A stretch of 64,000 nt of DNA, taken from Desulfovibrio sp. (GTDB lineage Bacteria; Desulfobacterota; Desulfovibrionia; Desulfovibrionales; Desulfovibrionaceae). The DNA is taken from positions 1-64,000 of the forward strand of contig JAITHT010000046.1 of NCBI GenBank assembly GCA_031279825.1, read 5' to 3'. Positions 38,101 to 47,504 of this stretch are shown in pieces; position 1 is the first letter of the stretch, and every line of letters begins with the position of its first letter. Under the pieces are notes generated by a model that had not been told where the DNA came from, searched no databases, and saw nothing but the letters and a program-made list of their open reading frames with translations. The translations under genes were made by a program, and so were the position numbers.

Positions 38101-40771
38101 TGAGCGCGGACCGCAGTTGAGCAGCCGGGTTGTTGCCATGCCTCAGCCCGCTACGGTGGTGGAAATACCCGTTACCGCGGATATGGATCCCAACGCCGCG
38201 ATTACCGCCTGGGTCATCCGTCCCGTCCGGGAGGAAAACAAGGAGTGGTATGCCCATCGCGCTTACGGCATGATCCCCCTTACGCTTTCCAAAACCCCTC
38301 ATAAACTGAAGCTTTCGGCCGAGACGCCGGACAGAGCTCTGCCCGATAGTCCTTTGTCCATAAGTTTCACCGTTTCCGACGAACAAGGCAGGCCTGTGGA
38401 AGGAGAATTCTCCGCCGCCTTTATTGACGAGGGCATTTTGTCCCTGACCGCCTTCGCCACCCCTGATCCGGTGGAATTCTTCATGGCCGACCGGCGCACC
38501 ACAGGACACAGCTTTGATATATACGACGCCCTGCTCAGACCTGAAGCCAAGGCAACCCCGCTGCTCCTTCCCGGTGGGGACGCCGCGCAATATTACCAGG
38601 GGTCTCTCAGCACGCAGCAGGTTTTTCTCACCGCGTACCAGCCCGCTGTACGCACTGACGCCGATGGCCGGGGAGAAGTGCGTTTTGATGTTCCGGAATA
38701 CTCCGGCAAGGGGCGCTTGATGATCGTGGGCGCGTCCGGCAATCTGTTCGCGTCTTCAGCCACCGAGATTCGCGTGGCCCGCGATCTGGTGATAGAGGCG
38801 TCTGCTCCGCGCGCCGTCGCTCCCGGCGATACCTTTGAGATTTCCTGCAACGTGTTCTCTACGGCTGCGGAAAACGGCGGCACCCTTTCCGGCCTTGCCG
38901 GGATTGATATTGCGGCCGAAGGCCCGATTCGGCTCAGCGGCGAGTTGCAAAAGTCCTTGCCCCTTACCGTTTCTTCCGATTCCGGAAAAGAGACGACTTC
39001 CTCCGTTTCCCATCGTCTTGCCGTCATGGGAGAAGCTCTCCAAGAGAGCGGCATAGGTGCCGTTATCGTCAAGGTATCCGTGCCCGGCCGCGACGATCTC
39101 TCCTTCAGCAAGCGGATTGAAGTGGCGGTTCGTCCGCCGTATCCGCGTACGGGCACCGTTACGACGGCCCTGCTCAGAGCCGGCGAAACCGCCACTATGG
39201 CTGTGCCCGGCGAATGGCTCAAGGGCAGCGTCAAGGCTTCGTTTTCCATGGATCGTTCTCCGGCGCTGACCATATTGCCCGCTTTGGAGTATTTAAGAGA
39301 GTATCCTTACGGATGCCTGGAGCAGATCACGTCGCGCGCCTGGCCCTATCTCGTCTTGCCCTCAGTGCAGGAACTGCTGTACCCCGATGCGGACAAAAAC
39401 GCCGCCGCCAACAACAGCAGGGCTATGCTCACGGATATTGTGGCCCGTATCGTCTCCATGCAGACAGGTGAGGGCGGCTTCGGCCTGTGGGCGGGCCGTT
39501 ATGCTCCCGACCCATGGAAAAGTGTGAACGCCGCCTTTTTTCTGGTGGAGGCCAAGGCAGGCGTGCCTGTGTCCAAAAACGCCATGGACAACGCGCTGGG
39601 CTATCTGCGCCTGCTTCTGGCGGCAAAGCCGCGAACAGACGAAACGATGACGGCGTATGACTATTCCACCAGGGCGTATGCCGCCTTTGTGTTGACCAGG
39701 GCAGGGGATCCCCCGGTAAGCTGGATACAGCATCTGAGCAAGCATGAAGAAGTAATGCTTCCCTCGGGCCGCATATTCCTGGCCGGGGCCAAAGCCCTGA
39801 AGGCCGGCAATTCAGGCGCGCTGAAAGCTTTGGAGGCAAAAGAAAAGAGCGCTTTTGCCTTTAAGGCTCTTCAGGAGGTGCCCAACGACAGCATGGAAGG
39901 CGATCTGCGCAATACCAGCCTCCGGCTGCTCCTATGGAGTTTGGTCGCTCCTAATGAACCTGAGGCGGCGCAGCTTTGCGCCAAGGTGGTTGCAAAGCTC
40001 GCGGACAAAAAGCGCTTCACCACGCAGGAGGCGGGCATGGCCGCTCTGGCCGTCGGCCGTTATCTGGAAAATACCGGCGCGTCGGCCAAGTCCTATACGG
40101 CGAAGATTGAGGCCGAGGGATCTCCGTTGGCAGCGGTTTCCGACGGCGGGCGTCTGGTTTTGAGTGACAGACGTCTCCCCTTGTCCGCGGATGGGCAACC
40201 TCCCGCGCTTTCCGTAGCTATGGGAGACGGAGGGCCGGCATACGGCGTATACAGCGTGCGCGGCGTACCCCGGAATATGCCCGAGCCGATTTTTTCAGGG
40301 CTGTCCGTGGGCCGGATATGGAAGGACGCCCAAGGCAAGGAACTTAACCTGAGTTCCGGCGCCGTCCGTGTAAAGAAGGGAGATCGCATCCTTGTCGAAT
40401 TGTGGCTGAGGCCGGATGAGCCGGTGTCGCATATTGCCCTGTCGGATCTTCTGCCCGGCGGCATGGAGGTGGAAAACCCCCGTCTGAAGACGGCCGCCGG
40501 AGCGCTGAGCGATGACGAAAGGAGGGAGAACGGCGGAGAAGACTCGGAGGACTCCGGCGAGGGCGCGCCGCAAGATGGCGGCATGTTCCTTGACCTGCGC
40601 GAAGACAGGCTTCTGGTCTTTTTTGACCGTGTGGAGGGCCACGTGGTCTATAGGTATTCCATGCGGGCCGTGAGCCGGGGGTCCTTTGTCCTGCCCCCTC
40701 TGGCGGCCGACGGCATGTATGATCCCGATATCCGCGCCGTGGACTCCGCCGGCATCGTGATCGTGGAATAG
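35147..40771 (+). CDS. Bacterial alpha-2-macroglobulin (YfhM-like) with intact thioester motif
   Basis: About 1874 aa; YPYGCLEQITSRAWPYL thioester (Cys codon 39314-39316); MG-domain repeats; followed by pbpC. Confidence 0.93.
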   Translation: MNDLRALFKCVGVFLGVFFLTGMGGRPDGGAGARRGEDSPPAYVTKVSIQDTEILRGKKAAVVTFSAPMVDAGAVNKKAETADSPFIIIPAVGGEGYWVTDSSFAFIPDNDFRRGTQYFLHLKDDLKTLDGKPARYLIHFRTKGVVLSSLEAENFDKSKQTLSLALNFDQVIQAKALEEHLVIKDKDSGDILPYTVRGGSEPSSRQKLTVSLGKYRPKLEVLLRADADADKHYLGLSREYTHSVSLPVPEETRADPVTQQTDAPSDIKITHQRSGCSDGELYAYFDLSENVRSDNYKDFIKVEPEGLTYTFEYGDRLRFAEGLKPGMQLSVTLKPGLVDEAGRILAEERGASVIITDYEPAARFAHRGNYLSPVYGSRLGVDVVNADKVAVVLRRQYDNNLPFMTLEPRYWVKDLMRDVGIKEVTLEGGKKNEIQRRSLNVADLVKGRRGVFMVRLDAYKEKTPDSGGSYLELANHDEQVVVLTDIGVTARVFPSGITVFAAALSTAAPLAGADVRVYSESNQLVAQGKTGPDGLYVHRLGQRWDPQLRPAVVTVQYGSGDDADLTFLPLDGSTQKEMADTALRDYLDDGNYEAFAYTPRGVFRPGERVDVKAFVRNSSHLPPEPFPVLFRVTSSRDLEAARGSAVLSREGGADFFFTLPATAPTGEYHAYVEVPGQKGGGPLGYCVFSVEDFVPPRLEVGLTPEADSLSAKEKLSVDVSGRYLFGTPGADLQYEFGYRVTAKAFTPKGWDGYVFGDGERKFDARMDLRHMLGKLDGDGRAKAVFSAPADWLPPALLNLFLVASVQEDGGRWVSRTSQLTYFPTPYLLGLKQEGGDAQPGKPVAMKVAAVDPAGKPVAGGVLKAEIFLVKGAWYTVYRNNRYVSLWEERLIAQDAFAPEAKNGEASFLFTPRQYGRYLVRVSTADGAIVASRRIRAMDGEMSAFEDGSGRLESVELSFDKADYRVGDTARLSVKAPYAGTLLLGIERGPQLSSRVVAMPQPATVVEIPVTADMDPNAAITAWVIRPVREENKEWYAHRAYGMIPLTLSKTPHKLKLSAETPDRALPDSPLSISFTVSDEQGRPVEGEFSAAFIDEGILSLTAFATPDPVEFFMADRRTTGHSFDIYDALLRPEAKATPLLLPGGDAAQYYQGSLSTQQVFLTAYQPAVRTDADGRGEVRFDVPEYSGKGRLMIVGASGNLFASSATEIRVARDLVIEASAPRAVAPGDTFEISCNVFSTAAENGGTLSGLAGIDIAAEGPIRLSGELQKSLPLTVSSDSGKETTSSVSHRLAVMGEALQESGIGAVIVKVSVPGRDDLSFSKRIEVAVRPPYPRTGTVTTALLRAGETATMAVPGEWLKGSVKASFSMDRSPALTILPALEYLREYPYGCLEQITSRAWPYLVLPSVQELLYPDADKNAAANNSRAMLTDIVARIVSMQTGEGGFGLWAGRYAPDPWKSVNAAFFLVEAKAGVPVSKNAMDNALGYLRLLLAAKPRTDETMTAYDYSTRAYAAFVLTRAGDPPVSWIQHLSKHEEVMLPSGRIFLAGAKALKAGNSGALKALEAKEKSAFAFKALQEVPNDSMEGDLRNTSLRLLLWSLVAPNEPEAAQLCAKVVAKLADKKRFTTQEAGMAALAVGRYLENTGASAKSYTAKIEAEGSPLAAVSDGGRLVLSDRRLPLSADGQPPALSVAMGDGGPAYGVYSVRGVPRNMPEPIFSGLSVGRIWKDAQGKELNLSSGAVRVKKGDRILVELWLRPDEPVSHIALSDLLPGGMEVENPRLKTAAGALSDDERRENGGEDSEDSGEGAPQDGGMFLDLREDRLLVFFDRVEGHVVYRYSMRAVSRGSFVLPPLAADGMYDPDIRAVDSAGIVIVE

Positions 40772-40908
40772 AGCATGGTACGCGTGAAACGCGCGGCAAG
40801 GATTTTTTGAAAAATCCTTGCCGCCGGGGCGCCGCGTTCACTGTCATGGAAGCCGTCTCGCGAAGGTATTGCGCGAGGCTTTTCTTCGCCCGTCAGAGCA
40901 ATGTCAGA

Positions 40909-43359
40909 ATGAAGAGGAATAATCGTTTTCCCCGTACGCTTTTCCGTTGCATGATCGCGGGCGGAATCGCGGCGCTCTGCGCGTCGTGCGTTTTGGCTTT
41001 CGCCTGGATTGCGACGCCGGATCCGCTGCCGCAGGTGTTGCGCTGGCCGGTATCTCCGGTGTTGCTGGATAACGGGGGAAACCTGATCCATGCGCGCATG
41101 TCCTCTGCCCAGGAGTGGTGCCTGCCTGTTCCTTTGGAAGAGATGGGAGAATGGCTGCCTAAAACCTTGGTGGCTGTTGAGGACAGGCGTTTTTACGAGC
41201 ATTGCGGCATGGATGTTCTGGCCATTGCGCGGGCGGCGTTGCAAAACGCGCGCGCCGGCAGGGTGGTGTCGGGCGCGTCCACCATCTCCAGCCAACTTGT
41301 GCGCCTGAGCGTCCCCAGAGAACGAACAGCAAGCGCCAAGTTTATGGAATTCATGGGCGCGCTGAAGATTGAACGCCGCCTGAACAAAGGGCAGATACTG
41401 GAGCATTATCTCAACCGCGCTCCTTTCGGCGGTCCTATCCGGGGGGTGGAGGCCGCGGCGCGTATGTATTTCAGCAAGCGGGCCAAAGAATTGTCTTTAG
41501 GCGAGGCGGCTCTTTTGGTGGGTATGCTCAAAGGGCCCACAGCCTACAGGCCGGATAAAAACCCCGGGGCCGCTCTGAGGCGAAGGCAGCGCATCATTGT
41601 CAAGGTAGCGGACCAGGCGGGTTTTCCTGACGATTTGCGGGCGCTCGCCCTGGAGGAGCCCTTGCCGGCCTATCGTTCCGCCATGCCCGCCGCCGCCTGG
41701 CATTTTGCGAATCTGGCCTTTGCCGCATTGCCTCCTGAAGGCGGGGTGGCGCACAGCACCCTCGATATGCGGGCGCAGAAACTGTTGGAGCGCGCACTTG
41801 TCCGGCAATTGCGGCGTACCGCAAAAGACGTCACCGCAGCGGGCGCCGTGGTGGATAATCGTACCGCTTCCATCATCGCCTATGTGGGTAATGCCCGCTT
41901 TAATCCGGCAAACGGCACGCAGTGGGTGGATTGCGCCATAGCCCCGCGTTCGCCGGGTTCCGCGTTGAAACCCTTCATCTATCTGAACGCTATGGAGGCC
42001 GGCCATATCATTCCGGCCAGCCTGCTTGCGGACACTCCCCTGCAATTGGGCGGCGAGGCGCCGCGGAACTTCAGCCGGGACTATCGGGGGCCTGTAACGG
42101 CTCATGTCGCTCTGGCCGATTCCCTGAACGCGCCGGCCGTACGCGTCACGCGTATGCTAGGAGTGCGCGAGACTCTGTCTTCCTTGCGCCGGGCGGGTTT
42201 TTCCTTTCTTGATCGCCGGGATGAAGAGTATGGCGATTCTCTGGCCTTAGGAGCGGGAGAGGCGACGGTGCTGGAATTGGCCCGCGCTTACACGGCGTTG
42301 GCCAATCTCGGACTTGACCGCCCTCTGCTCTTGCGCCGTGCCGTCTTGCCGGGGGAGAACGTGGACGAAGAGAGAGGAACAAAACTGGGAATCGCAGGAT
42401 TGTATGGAAAAGATATACCCTTTGACGCTATGCCGAAAAACGGGAGATACCCGCCCGATGCGGTTTTGCCAGGCGGACTGGCCTGTGTCGCCGCGCAACT
42501 GGAGGCAGAGCGGACAGGGACGCTTCCCCAAGCCAGTCAGTTATACAGCCGGGAGGCTGCCTTTCTTATAGCAGATATTCTTAAGGACCCAGGAAGGTTG
42601 CCATTTCTTGCCCAACTGCTGCAGGCGCGCGACTCCCCTGTCGCCTTTAAGACCGGCACGTCTTTCGGCTTGCGCGATGCCTGGACCGCCGCGTATACTC
42701 CCGCCTTTACGGTGGTGATCTGGTTCGGCCGGGCCGGTGGCGGAAGCGATGCGCACCTTGTGGGAGTGTCCATGGCCGCTCCGGTCGCCATTGCCGTCGT
42801 GCGGGAACTCAGTGCCTTCGCTTCGCTGCAACAATCCTGGTATACCGCGCCGCCGGGTGTGGCCTCGGTCCGGGTTTGCAGTCTGTCCGGCGCGACCTTG
42901 TCTCCTTTTTGTCCCGCAGGCCGGACTGCGCTGTCCATCCGCAATGTATGGCGCACCGTGCCTTGCGCCATGCACGCGCTGAAGAACGGGCAAATCGCGC
43001 TTGTCTGGCCGCCGGAACTGGAGGATTTCAGACGCAAGCGCTTCAGCCGGGAAGATCTCAGCCGCAAGGCCGCTATTGTTTCTCCGATGCCGGGTGCCCG
43101 TTACATGCTCACTCCGGGCGCCCGCTTCAATCCCATTGTTCTGAGGGCGGAAGGGGTGGCCTACCCCGTATACTGGTATGCCGACGGCAAATATCTCGGA
43201 AAGCAGGAACGCGATGACCTGCCTCTGTACTGGGATCCCCAGGGCGGCGAGCACAGTATTTCTCTGCTCGACGCGCAGGATCGTATCGCCGCCGTTACCG
43301 TGCCGATCACCGATTTGGGAGCCGTCCGGGAAAAATCCCCTCCTTTGCTGTGGAAGTGA
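40909..43359 (+). CDS. pbpC: Penicillin-binding protein 1C
   Basis: VAVEDRRFYEHCGMDVLAIARAALQNARAGRVVSGASTISSQLVRL; PRSPGSALKPFIYLNAME; AFKTGTSFGLRDAW; C-terminal BiPBP-like domain. Confidence 0.95.
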   Translation: MKRNNRFPRTLFRCMIAGGIAALCASCVLAFAWIATPDPLPQVLRWPVSPVLLDNGGNLIHARMSSAQEWCLPVPLEEMGEWLPKTLVAVEDRRFYEHCGMDVLAIARAALQNARAGRVVSGASTISSQLVRLSVPRERTASAKFMEFMGALKIERRLNKGQILEHYLNRAPFGGPIRGVEAAARMYFSKRAKELSLGEAALLVGMLKGPTAYRPDKNPGAALRRRQRIIVKVADQAGFPDDLRALALEEPLPAYRSAMPAAAWHFANLAFAALPPEGGVAHSTLDMRAQKLLERALVRQLRRTAKDVTAAGAVVDNRTASIIAYVGNARFNPANGTQWVDCAIAPRSPGSALKPFIYLNAMEAGHIIPASLLADTPLQLGGEAPRNFSRDYRGPVTAHVALADSLNAPAVRVTRMLGVRETLSSLRRAGFSFLDRRDEEYGDSLALGAGEATVLELARAYTALANLGLDRPLLLRRAVLPGENVDEERGTKLGIAGLYGKDIPFDAMPKNGRYPPDAVLPGGLACVAAQLEAERTGTLPQASQLYSREAAFLIADILKDPGRLPFLAQLLQARDSPVAFKTGTSFGLRDAWTAAYTPAFTVVIWFGRAGGGSDAHLVGVSMAAPVAIAVVRELSAFASLQQSWYTAPPGVASVRVCSLSGATLSPFCPAGRTALSIRNVWRTVPCAMHALKNGQIALVWPPELEDFRRKRFSREDLSRKAAIVSPMPGARYMLTPGARFNPIVLRAEGVAYPVYWYADGKYLGKQERDDLPLYWDPQGGEHSISLLDAQDRIAAVTVPITDLGAVREKSPPLLWK

Positions 43360-43405
43360 ACGCCGGAGCGCGTATTTGAAGATATACCGGATGCCGGAGG
43401 ACAGT

Positions 43406-44068
43406 ATGGAACATGTGTTGTTCGATCATGATCGGCTGGCCCGTATAGGGCTGCCGGAAGCGGTGTTCTGTGAATCCAAGTCTCCGGACGTGCTGGCGGA
43501 ACTGCTGATCGCCCACGGACGGAGAGGAGCGCGGCCGGCGCTTTTCACCCGCCTTGCCCCGAAGATCTTTTTCTCTCTGCCGGAAGACCTTCGTTCGCTG
43601 GTGGATTATCACGAGCTTTCTCGTACCGCCTTCGGCTCGGTCATGCCGGAAAAACGAACGGGCCGCGTGGCCGTTATTTCCGCCGGCACCGCCGACGGCC
43701 CGGTGACCTGGGAGGCCGCCCGCACTCTTGAATACCTCGGCATCAGGCATACGGTGTATGAAGACAGCGGGGTGGCCGGACTCTGGCGTCTCGCCTCCCG
43801 TCTGAAAGAAGTCAACGGGCACGATGCGATTATCGTTGTGGCAGGCCTCGACGCCGCCCTTGCCTCGGTTCTGGGGGGGCTTACCCCAAGGCCCGTGGTG
43901 GCCGTTCCTTCGTCTGTGGGCTACGGTATGGCCCGGCAGGGGGAATCAGCCTTGTGCAGTATGCTCGTCAGTTGCGCCCCCGGCGTCAGCGTCATGAATA
44001 TAGATAACGGATACGGCGCGGCCTGCGCCGCCGCGCGTGTCATAAATCTGCTTGCAGGCGTGGATTGA
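43406..44068 (+). CDS. larB: Nickel-pincer cofactor biosynthesis protein LarB
   Basis: GRVAVISAGTADGPVTWEAARTLEYLGIRHTVYEDSGVAGLWRL...AIIVVAGLDAALASVLGGLTPRPVVAVPSSVGYG...NIDNGYGAACAAARVINLL. Confidence 0.9.
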   Translation: MEHVLFDHDRLARIGLPEAVFCESKSPDVLAELLIAHGRRGARPALFTRLAPKIFFSLPEDLRSLVDYHELSRTAFGSVMPEKRTGRVAVISAGTADGPVTWEAARTLEYLGIRHTVYEDSGVAGLWRLASRLKEVNGHDAIIVVAGLDAALASVLGGLTPRPVVAVPSSVGYGMARQGESALCSMLVSCAPGVSVMNIDNGYGAACAAARVINLLAGVD

Positions 44069-44071
44069 AAC

Positions 44072-45124
44072 ATGAAAAAATCCGCTGCGCCTAAAAGAAA
44101 ACGTGATGCCGGCAAAATCCGCGATGCCGGGCATGACGCATCCGGTACAACTGGAGTCGCCGCTTCGGATGATATTTTGCCCGGCAAGGAGGAAATTGCC
44201 GCCGCTCAGACAGCGATACGCGTATTTATGAAGGCTCCGGAGCAGGGGCGGATGCGCCTGTTTCTGGAACGCTTGCGCCCTGCTCCGCCTCAGGTCCTGC
44301 TGCTTGAAGGGGGAACAACTGATGATCGCCTGGCGGCGGCGCATTACTGGTCCCTGTTGCTCAACTGTCCCGCAGCGATTTCTCCGCCGGAGGGGGCGGG
44401 CGTCGGCGTTCCCTGTCTCGACTGTTCGGAATGCCTTCGTATGCTCATGCATATGCACCGGGACTGCTTTTTTTTTGACGGGCGCGCGGGCAGCATAAAA
44501 ATAGACGATGTGCGCGCTATGCGGGCCGTACTCGGCGAGCCGGCGCGCGAGGCCCGTTGTCGCACGGTCATTTTTTGTGAAGCCCAGTCTCTGGTGGAGG
44601 CCGCGGCCAATGCCCTGCTTAAATCCCTGGAGGAACCTCGCCCGGGTACATCCTTTGTGATTTTGGCCCCGCAACGGGAAGCATTGCTGCCGACTCTGGT
44701 GTCGCGAAGCCTCGTACTGACTTTGCCCTGGCCTCACGCGGCGGATCCCGGGAGTCAGGCGCATCTTGCCCCCTGGGAAGATGCTTTATGCTCGTTTTTG
44801 CGCGGCGGATGCGGTTTTTTCGAGCGGAGCGGCAGCAGGGGAGCGGTGAATCCGGCGCTTGCGCATGATCTGATCAACGTGTGCCGGCGCGCCTTGGTCA
44901 GGCGTCTTTTTTCCATGCAAAGCGGTATTGCGCCCGCCGAAGGTCTGGATGTCCTGCTGGCCCGGCTGCCTCTCCAGCGCCTGCGCATACTGGATGAAGC
45001 CCTGGCCGAATGCCAGGACAGCCTCATGTATAAAGTTGATGCCGCGCTGGTACTGGAGTGGCTCGCCACCCGCCTGTATCTGCTGCTGCCCGGGGCAACG
45101 ACCGATTCCCGTCCCACCCCGTGA
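44072..45124 (+). CDS. DNA polymerase III subunit delta'-like protein
   Basis: VLLLEGGTTDDRLAAAHYWSLLLNC...CLDCSEC...GSIKIDDVRAMRAVLGEPAREARCRTVIFCEAQSLVEAAANALLKSLEEPRPGTSFVILAPQREALLPTLVSRS. Confidence 0.85.
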   Translation: MKKSAAPKRKRDAGKIRDAGHDASGTTGVAASDDILPGKEEIAAAQTAIRVFMKAPEQGRMRLFLERLRPAPPQVLLLEGGTTDDRLAAAHYWSLLLNCPAAISPPEGAGVGVPCLDCSECLRMLMHMHRDCFFFDGRAGSIKIDDVRAMRAVLGEPAREARCRTVIFCEAQSLVEAAANALLKSLEEPRPGTSFVILAPQREALLPTLVSRSLVLTLPWPHAADPGSQAHLAPWEDALCSFLRGGCGFFERSGSRGAVNPALAHDLINVCRRALVRRLFSMQSGIAPAEGLDVLLARLPLQRLRILDEALAECQDSLMYKVDAALVLEWLATRLYLLLPGATTDSRPTP

Positions 45125-45207
45125 TTCGCGGGAATCCGACAGAGAAAGAGCAGAGCCGGCTTCCCCGGCGATTTGCGCTGCTTCGCGTAAGCTTTGAGAA
45201 ATGGACA

Positions 45208-45361
45208 TAGTGTTTACTTGCAAAAGTAAACACTATAAAACACTGGAGGGTTTTTACCGCAAAATTCGGCGTAAGCATGCTGAAAATATGTTTTTTTTCA
45301 GCAGACGATCCCGCAAAAATATCCGCAAAAAATATACTTGTTATTTTTGCAATTAGACAGT
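45208..45361. repeat. Dispersed repeat family 2, copy b (upstream of the K+ channel gene)
   Basis: TAGTGTTTACTTGCAAAAGTAAACACTATAAAACACTGGAGGGTTTTT...AAATATCCGCAAAAAATATACTTGTTATTTTTGCAATTA; matches 4727-4884. Confidence 0.85.
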
Positions 45362-45383
45362 AGGCATTATGTAAGGAGTTGTC

Positions 45384-47078
45384 GTGAAAGTCATTTTCTC
45401 CCAGATGGCTTTTTTTATGGCGCAACAGAGTAACAGGCGCAATGTGCGCTTCATGCTGCGTTTTACTTTGTTCATGTTCGGGCTGTTTTTCCTCTACAGC
45501 GTGCTCTTCCATTATATTATGGAGTTGGAAAACCGCTACTATTCACCTGTTACGGGCCTGTACTGGACGCTGACGGTCATGTCCACGCTGGGATTCGGCG
45601 ACATCACGTTCAGCAGCGATATCGGCAGGATTTTCAGCGTGGTCGTGCTTCTGTCCGGAGTCCTTCTCTTCATGCTGGTCATGCCCTTTACCTTTATCCG
45701 GTATATCTACTCGCCCTGGCTGGAAGCCCAGAGCAACGCCATGACGCCGCGCGAACTGCCCAAAGACACGCACGGGCATGTCATCATCGTGGGCACGGAC
45801 AGCAACGCCCTGAGCATTGCCTTGTCCTGCCGGCATTACGATATTCCGTATGCTTTGCTGGTGGCTGATAGCAGCAAGGCTCTGGAGCTTTTCGACAAGC
45901 GCCTGGGCGTGGTTCTCGGGGATTTGGACTCCGCGCTCAGTTATGAAGCGATGCGGGCCGATAAGGCCGCTCTTGTGCTGGCCTTGGATGATGACATGAA
46001 AAATACCAACATAGCGGCTACGGTACGCGAATATTCTTCTTCCGTGCGTCTGGCCGCGAGCGTGAGCAACGAGGAGTCCGCCGACATACTGACCCTGGCC
46101 GGGTGCGATCGTGTCTTCCAGTTCTCCAAAATGCTGGGGGAGGCCCTGGCCGGCAGAATCTTCACCCACAATGCCGAATCCAACATCATCGGCCGTTTTG
46201 AGGGATTCTGCATTGCCGAAAGCCCTGCCCACAATACCCCCCTTGTGGGTAAAAGTCTGCTGGAAAGCGATTTACGCGGTCGTTTCGGCCTGAACGTGGC
46301 CGGCATATGGCAAGGCAACCGGTATATGGTCGCCCGATCGGATACGCTTATCGACGAGGGATCGGTGCTTCTTCTTGCCGGCACCGCCGACATGCTGGAA
46401 AAATATGATCGCTCCCTCAGCAGAGAATGCAAGATCGTTCAGACTCCCGTACTGATTCTCGGCGGGGGGCGCGTGGGGACGGCGGCGGCCAACGCTCTGG
46501 CCCGCCGTAGGGTTCCTTTTCGCATTGTGGAACAAAAATCCGCTCTTGTGCCCGTCGATGACGAGCGCTACATTCTCGGCAACGCGGCGGATATCGCCGT
46601 CCTGCGCTCCGCCGGCATTGACGGGACGCAGACCGTTCTGGTCACGACGCATAACGATGATTTGAATATTTATCTTACCATCTATTGCCGCAAGCTTCGT
46701 CCGGATATTCAGATTATCAGCCGTTCGACCCTTGAGCGCAACGTGCCCTCACTGTACAGCGCCGGTGCCAATCTGGTCATGTCCCTGGCCGGCATGACCT
46801 CAACCGCGATTATCAATCTGCTCAAGCCGGGCCGTGTCTTCATGCTTACCGAAGGCCTGAACATCTTTCGTGTCGGCGCGCCTGCCTCCCTGGTGGGGGT
46901 GAACCTCATCGACAGCAATATCCGCGGGGACACCGCATGCAATGTCATCGCCGTCCGTAACGGGAGCAGACTGGCCGTGCCTCCCAATCCCCAGGAACGT
47001 ATCCGGCCGGATGACGAGCTTATCCTCATCGGCGCCGTTGAGGCTGAAAGACGCTTTATGCAGAAGTACTGCCGCTGA
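45384..47078 (+). CDS. Two-TM potassium channel with two RCK (TrkA-N/TrkA-C) modules
   Basis: TVMSTLGFGDITFSSDIGRIFSV; HVIIVGTDSNALSIAL; VLILGGGRVGTAAANAL; C-terminal TrkA-C motifs. Confidence 0.9.
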   Translation: MKVIFSQMAFFMAQQSNRRNVRFMLRFTLFMFGLFFLYSVLFHYIMELENRYYSPVTGLYWTLTVMSTLGFGDITFSSDIGRIFSVVVLLSGVLLFMLVMPFTFIRYIYSPWLEAQSNAMTPRELPKDTHGHVIIVGTDSNALSIALSCRHYDIPYALLVADSSKALELFDKRLGVVLGDLDSALSYEAMRADKAALVLALDDDMKNTNIAATVREYSSSVRLAASVSNEESADILTLAGCDRVFQFSKMLGEALAGRIFTHNAESNIIGRFEGFCIAESPAHNTPLVGKSLLESDLRGRFGLNVAGIWQGNRYMVARSDTLIDEGSVLLLAGTADMLEKYDRSLSRECKIVQTPVLILGGGRVGTAAANALARRRVPFRIVEQKSALVPVDDERYILGNAADIAVLRSAGIDGTQTVLVTTHNDDLNIYLTIYCRKLRPDIQIISRSTLERNVPSLYSAGANLVMSLAGMTSTAIINLLKPGRVFMLTEGLNIFRVGAPASLVGVNLIDSNIRGDTACNVIAVRNGSRLAVPPNPQERIRPDDELILIGAVEAERRFMQKYCR

Positions 47079-47504
47079 ACGGGAGAGTGCGTCGGGCAGG
47101 GGAGGAAAAAACATTCTTTTGCGGATTTTTTTTCACAAGAGGCTTGACCCTGCCGGGAAGAAGATGTAATAGCAATCTCCGCGCTGAGAATGGATATTGC
47201 AAGTGATATGTCCCTGTGACGGTTAAGGGAGGGCGGATGGAGTCCGCCTTATCGCGCCTGGTTGTACTACGCCAATCAGGTTTGACATTTGCAGGCTGAG
47301 TTGTCCTTTAATGTCTTGCCGTATCCCGTCCGGATTTTTTTCGGGCGGGGGGCGTCCACGCAGATGCGAAGCGCGTCTGGGCGGCCTGCAAAGAGTCCGA
47401 ATCCGGGAATTGTCCGGTCAGGTCGGCCAAAGCAGGTGATCGCGCGAAAATTTGTTTTGGTCGTTTGAAGCCGGCCTTTTTCTTTTATGACGGAGTAGCG
47501 AGCG

